Source: Dryococelus australis
Taxonomy: Eukaryota > Arthropoda > Insecta > Phasmatodea > Phasmatidae
Length of the DNA: 64,000 bases
Direction of reading: 5' to 3'
Assembly: GCA_029891345.1 (NCBI GenBank)
Contig: CM057009.1
Span: forward strand, 210,546,709-210,610,708
In this document: piece after piece, positions 62,010 through 64,000 of the stretch
Layout of the letters: each line of letters begins with the position of its first letter
Position numbering within the stretch: the stretch's first letter is position 1
Notes under the pieces: generated by a model
Told to the model about the DNA's origin: nothing
Database searches by the model: none
Seen by the model: the letters and a program-made list of their open reading frames with translations, nothing else
Position numbers and translations under genes: made by a program

Positions 62010-62605
62010 CGGGTGTTAATGTGCAGTAATTCTGCCTCAGGAATTGGCACTCTTGCCCCGCACACTCATCCCGCTCATATAGGTATGCCTCCCTCGAGAA
62101 CTGTTCCACGCTTGCACCGGTTGCTTATTGCAGGTACGGCCTAATATCTGGTGTCGACAATGCCACAACAATTTCTAACACTCCACGGATAGGTTGACCT
62201 GGGTTTAAGTGCTCGTAAAGGCCTAGCTTGCGCTGGATGAACTCTTCGATTCACTCATGTTCATGTTGCTGTTCGTGGTACAATTGCGCTTATGCATGGA
62301 TGGCGTCGCCATCGGTATCGAACCGGCCTAACAGTCTCTCACAAAACTCTTCCCAAGTTACTCTGTAATCTTGTACCAGGTTCCACCACGTGACAGCAGT
62401 TCCCCTTAGTCTGTTGGCTGTGACTTCCATCCAGTCCTTACGGTGCACACGGTGTCTATGCAACTTCTCTTCACATACCGCTAAGAACATGCCTGGGTCC
62501 TCTGAATATAGTCCCACAAAAGTTGGCAACAATACGTTTCTGTCTGGCCCAGTCAGGCTCTGCGGTGTGTACGTGACTACAACCAGTGGCAGCGTGGGCT
62601 TAACT
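62010..62605 (-). pseudogene. Inner element Gag capsid region
   Basis: The minus-strand frame from about 62605 reads EVKPTLPLVVVTYTPQS, then NVLLPTFVGLYSEDPGMFLA, HRVHRKDWMEVTANRLRGTA, VTWWNLVQDYRVTWEEFCER and LLGRFDTDGDA. It continues past stops with QLYHEQQHEHE, EEFIQRKLGLYEHLNPGQPI, RGVLEIVVALSTPDIRPYLQ. This is a clear Ty3/gypsy Gag core (PTF.G..EDP..FL, G.A..WW, TW..F...L..RF). Three in-frame stops occur. Upstream it joins the PHD-finger ORF by a one-step frameshift in a CCCCC run at about 62610. Confidence 0.8.
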
Positions 62606-63090
62606 TCCGGGGGTTGCCAGTGGTGCGATATCTACACAGTTCCTCTTACGGCACTCAGCACAGTTGATTATACCATCATGGAAGGTTACAAACTCTTCTG
62701 GTTCTATGCATTGCAAATGAAAGTCCCATTTGCATTGCTGGCACTGCGCCCACTTGTTTCCAGCCCTGTCACATACAGTGCACATGCACAGGCGTTGCTC
62801 TGACAGCACTGACGCGCTATCAGATGTGCATTGACATAGGGGTTGGTTCCACAAGTTCTCACCAAACATATTCACTTCACTTGCCCTTCCAGTATGCACG
62901 CAACGTTCTATCGGCATGTCCAGGTAGTTAGCGCTCGCATTCACGGGTGTCGCAGCTGCCCGATGGGGATATGTTGATGCCTTCTTGCGGATGATCAGAT
63001 GTGGTGTCTGCCATTTTAACGTGGTTGACGTCGATGACGTCACGTGGATGAACACAGTAGTCCCACTTAGGAACATCAATTGATGCCAGC
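62600..63090 (-). pseudogene. PHD-finger ORF at the Gag N-terminus of the inner element
   Basis: An open minus-strand frame (which runs on into the LTR to 63184) encodes a C4HC3 PHD finger at about 62787-62645. It runs CTVCDRAGNKWAQC, CQQCKWDFHLQC and GIINCAEC, giving spacings CX2C-X9-CX2C-X4-HX2C-X15-CX2C. Trp before the His and the W/F.H..C core fit the family. PHD fingers usually bind histone H3 tails. The ORF ends PLATPGS-stop exactly where one frame change in a C-run leads into the Gag capsid frame, so the ancestral protein was probably PHD-Gag. The true start is uncertain because the 5' LTR end, primer site and Gag start appear deleted near 63085. Confidence 0.7.
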
Positions 63091-63447
63091 GGTGCTTCCC
63101 AGAAACCACACTTTGAGACTCAGGGTTCTCAGGGATGCTGTGGGTTCTGTGTGTCCGTCTCACCCAAGCATCTTTACAAAGCACTGATCAATACTAAACA
63201 TTTTATCACTGAAATTTTGGCAGGAGTTGGCTGTGCTGAAACTACAAATAAATGCATATGTTTTATACTGAGTAACATACCATTTATTGACTTCCAATTA
63301 CAAGTTCGTGCCAGAAAAATGAATTAATGATTGAAACTCAGACATGTCTAGCTGATTCCATTGGGTTCTTCCCCCAGCTTGCAATTACTCTAGCATACTA
63401 ATAGATGAATGATTTTCTCAGGGGTGATTGAAAACACAGCCACCACA
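63091..63447 (-). repeat. Inner element 5' LTR
   Basis: Direct repeat of 56925-57249, with about 45 bp of insert near 63298-63342 relative to it. It lacks the last 45 bp seen in the other copy. On the minus strand it starts TGTGGTGGCTGTG, and homology ends at ...GCTGGC followed by unrelated internal sequence. Confidence 0.8.
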
Positions 63448-63451
63448 GTGA

Positions 63452-64000
63452 CACTTATTAGAATATGAAATAAAATTAGTAGACAAGGAGTATGTTACTA
63501 GCCACCCTTATAGGCTAGCCCGTCCCAAGATGGAGATTTTGAGAGAACCGGACCAGGAATTAATAAATAAGGGAGTAATTGAACCCTCCTCATTCCAATA
63601 TGCGAACCCACCTTTTTTGGTTCCAAAACCCGATAACAAACATAGAATGGTTATTGATTACCGCAAGATTAAAAAAAAAATTGAAATTGAGCCTGTCCCA
63701 CTTCCTAACCTACATTCAGTGTTTCATTGGCTTGGTAAAGATAATTTTTTCACTACTATTGATCTCAATGCAGCTTATTACCAAATTCTGCTATCTAAAA
63801 ATTCCAAACAAATAACATGTTTTTGTGTACCTTGGAATTTGTATCAGTTCACATGCGTACCTTTTGGATTGGCCACTGGTGCCCAAGTTCTTACGCATCT
63901 TTAGGATAAAATTTGCTAAGATATAACATTTAAGCACGTGTACAACTATTTGGATGACCTGGTGAATATACTCCGAGTCATTTGAACAGCATTTAGAGCA
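63452..64000 (+). pseudogene. Outer gypsy element reverse transcriptase, runs off window
   Basis: The plus-strand frame from 63452 reads HLLEYEIKLVDKEYV, then HPYRLARPKMEILREPDQEL, INKGVIEPSSFQYANPPFLV, PKPDNKHRMVIDYRKI, FFTTIDLNAAYYQI (motif A Asp kept), CVPFGLATGAQVLTHL. After stops in a short decayed segment it gives FKHVYNYLDDLV (motif C YLDD kept). Past 63965 a one-base shift is needed to continue YSESFEQHLE. Stops occur at about 63901 and 63916. The family matches the plus-strand gag/protease at 55-56.9 kb in strand and order, so this is probably the same element resuming after the nested insertion. Confidence 0.85.

Larger units (their letters stand above)
56880..63447 (-). mobile_element. 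Inner gypsy-type LTR retrotransposon nested in the outer element
   Basis: Direct repeats at about 56925-57249 and 63091-63447 bound a minus-strand coding region. In coding order from high to low coordinate it runs PHD-finger ORF, Gag capsid, protease, reverse transcriptase, integrase and a repeat-containing tail. On the minus strand the repeats begin TGTGG.GGCTGTGTTTTCAA, a TG-type LTR start. Flanks TTGAC (56875-56879) and GTGAC (63448-63452) are a possible 5-bp target duplication with one mismatch. RNase H and the integrase zinc-binding region are missing between 60469 and 60462, so the copy is internally deleted as well as mutated. Confidence 0.8.

Overview
The window is animal genomic DNA, most likely from an arthropod (probably an insect) with a large, AT-rich, repeat-laden genome. 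The evidence is widely spaced spliced exons of a conserved ankyrin-repeat gene, introns of 7.6 kb and 24.2 kb, and transposon families typical of arthropods: a DUF4817-type mariner relative, a Tc1-like element, several Ty3/gypsy elements and a tRNA-derived SINE. There are no bacterial-style operons, and no intact long ORF belongs to the host except the exons.

Host gene. Three minus-strand exons (43472-43161, 35532-35438, 11212-10987) join in phase across GT/AG introns. They encode consecutive ankyrin repeats that match the ANKRD50 family in order and in signature residues. The other exons lie outside the window or were not recognised, so nearly everything else here is intron of this gene. Exon 3 carries an apparent 1-bp deletion.

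Region 1-10.9 kb is old LTR-retrotransposon debris: three copies of one LTR-like repeat, and a minus-strand gag pseudogene with a primer-binding site that is split by a SINE. A possible hAT-like terminus lies at 10.4-10.54 kb.

Region 14.07-34.16 kb, inside the 24-kb intron, is the main discovery. It is one 20,090-bp element with about 4.1-kb terminal inverted repeats, termini AGTAGT...ACTACT, and a perfect 6-bp target duplication TCCTAT. This architecture (5'-AG ends, 6-bp duplication, about 20 kb) is that of Maverick/Polinton elements. However, no polymerase, integrase, ATPase or capsid gene was recognised. The core holds a decayed C2HC zinc-finger array and several kilobases with extreme strand asymmetry (C far above G).

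Region 34.2-46 kb holds ANK exons 2 and 1, a full-length but dead mariner-like element with TA target duplication (36919-38178), a pair of about 125-bp direct repeats, and a dead Tc1-like transposon.

Region 46.8-64 kb is mostly gypsy-type retroelements. There is a minus-strand gag-protease remnant (48.3-49.9 kb), a plus-strand RNase H scrap (52.8 kb), and a nested pair. In the pair, a plus-strand gypsy element (gag 55.06-56.45, protease 56.6-56.88, reverse transcriptase 63.45-64.0+) is interrupted by a minus-strand gypsy element (56.88-63.45 kb) bounded by about 360-bp direct repeats. The inner element encodes a canonical C4HC3 PHD finger just upstream of its capsid domain. Its catalytic acidic residues in protease, reverse transcriptase and probably integrase are replaced, several by CpG-type changes.
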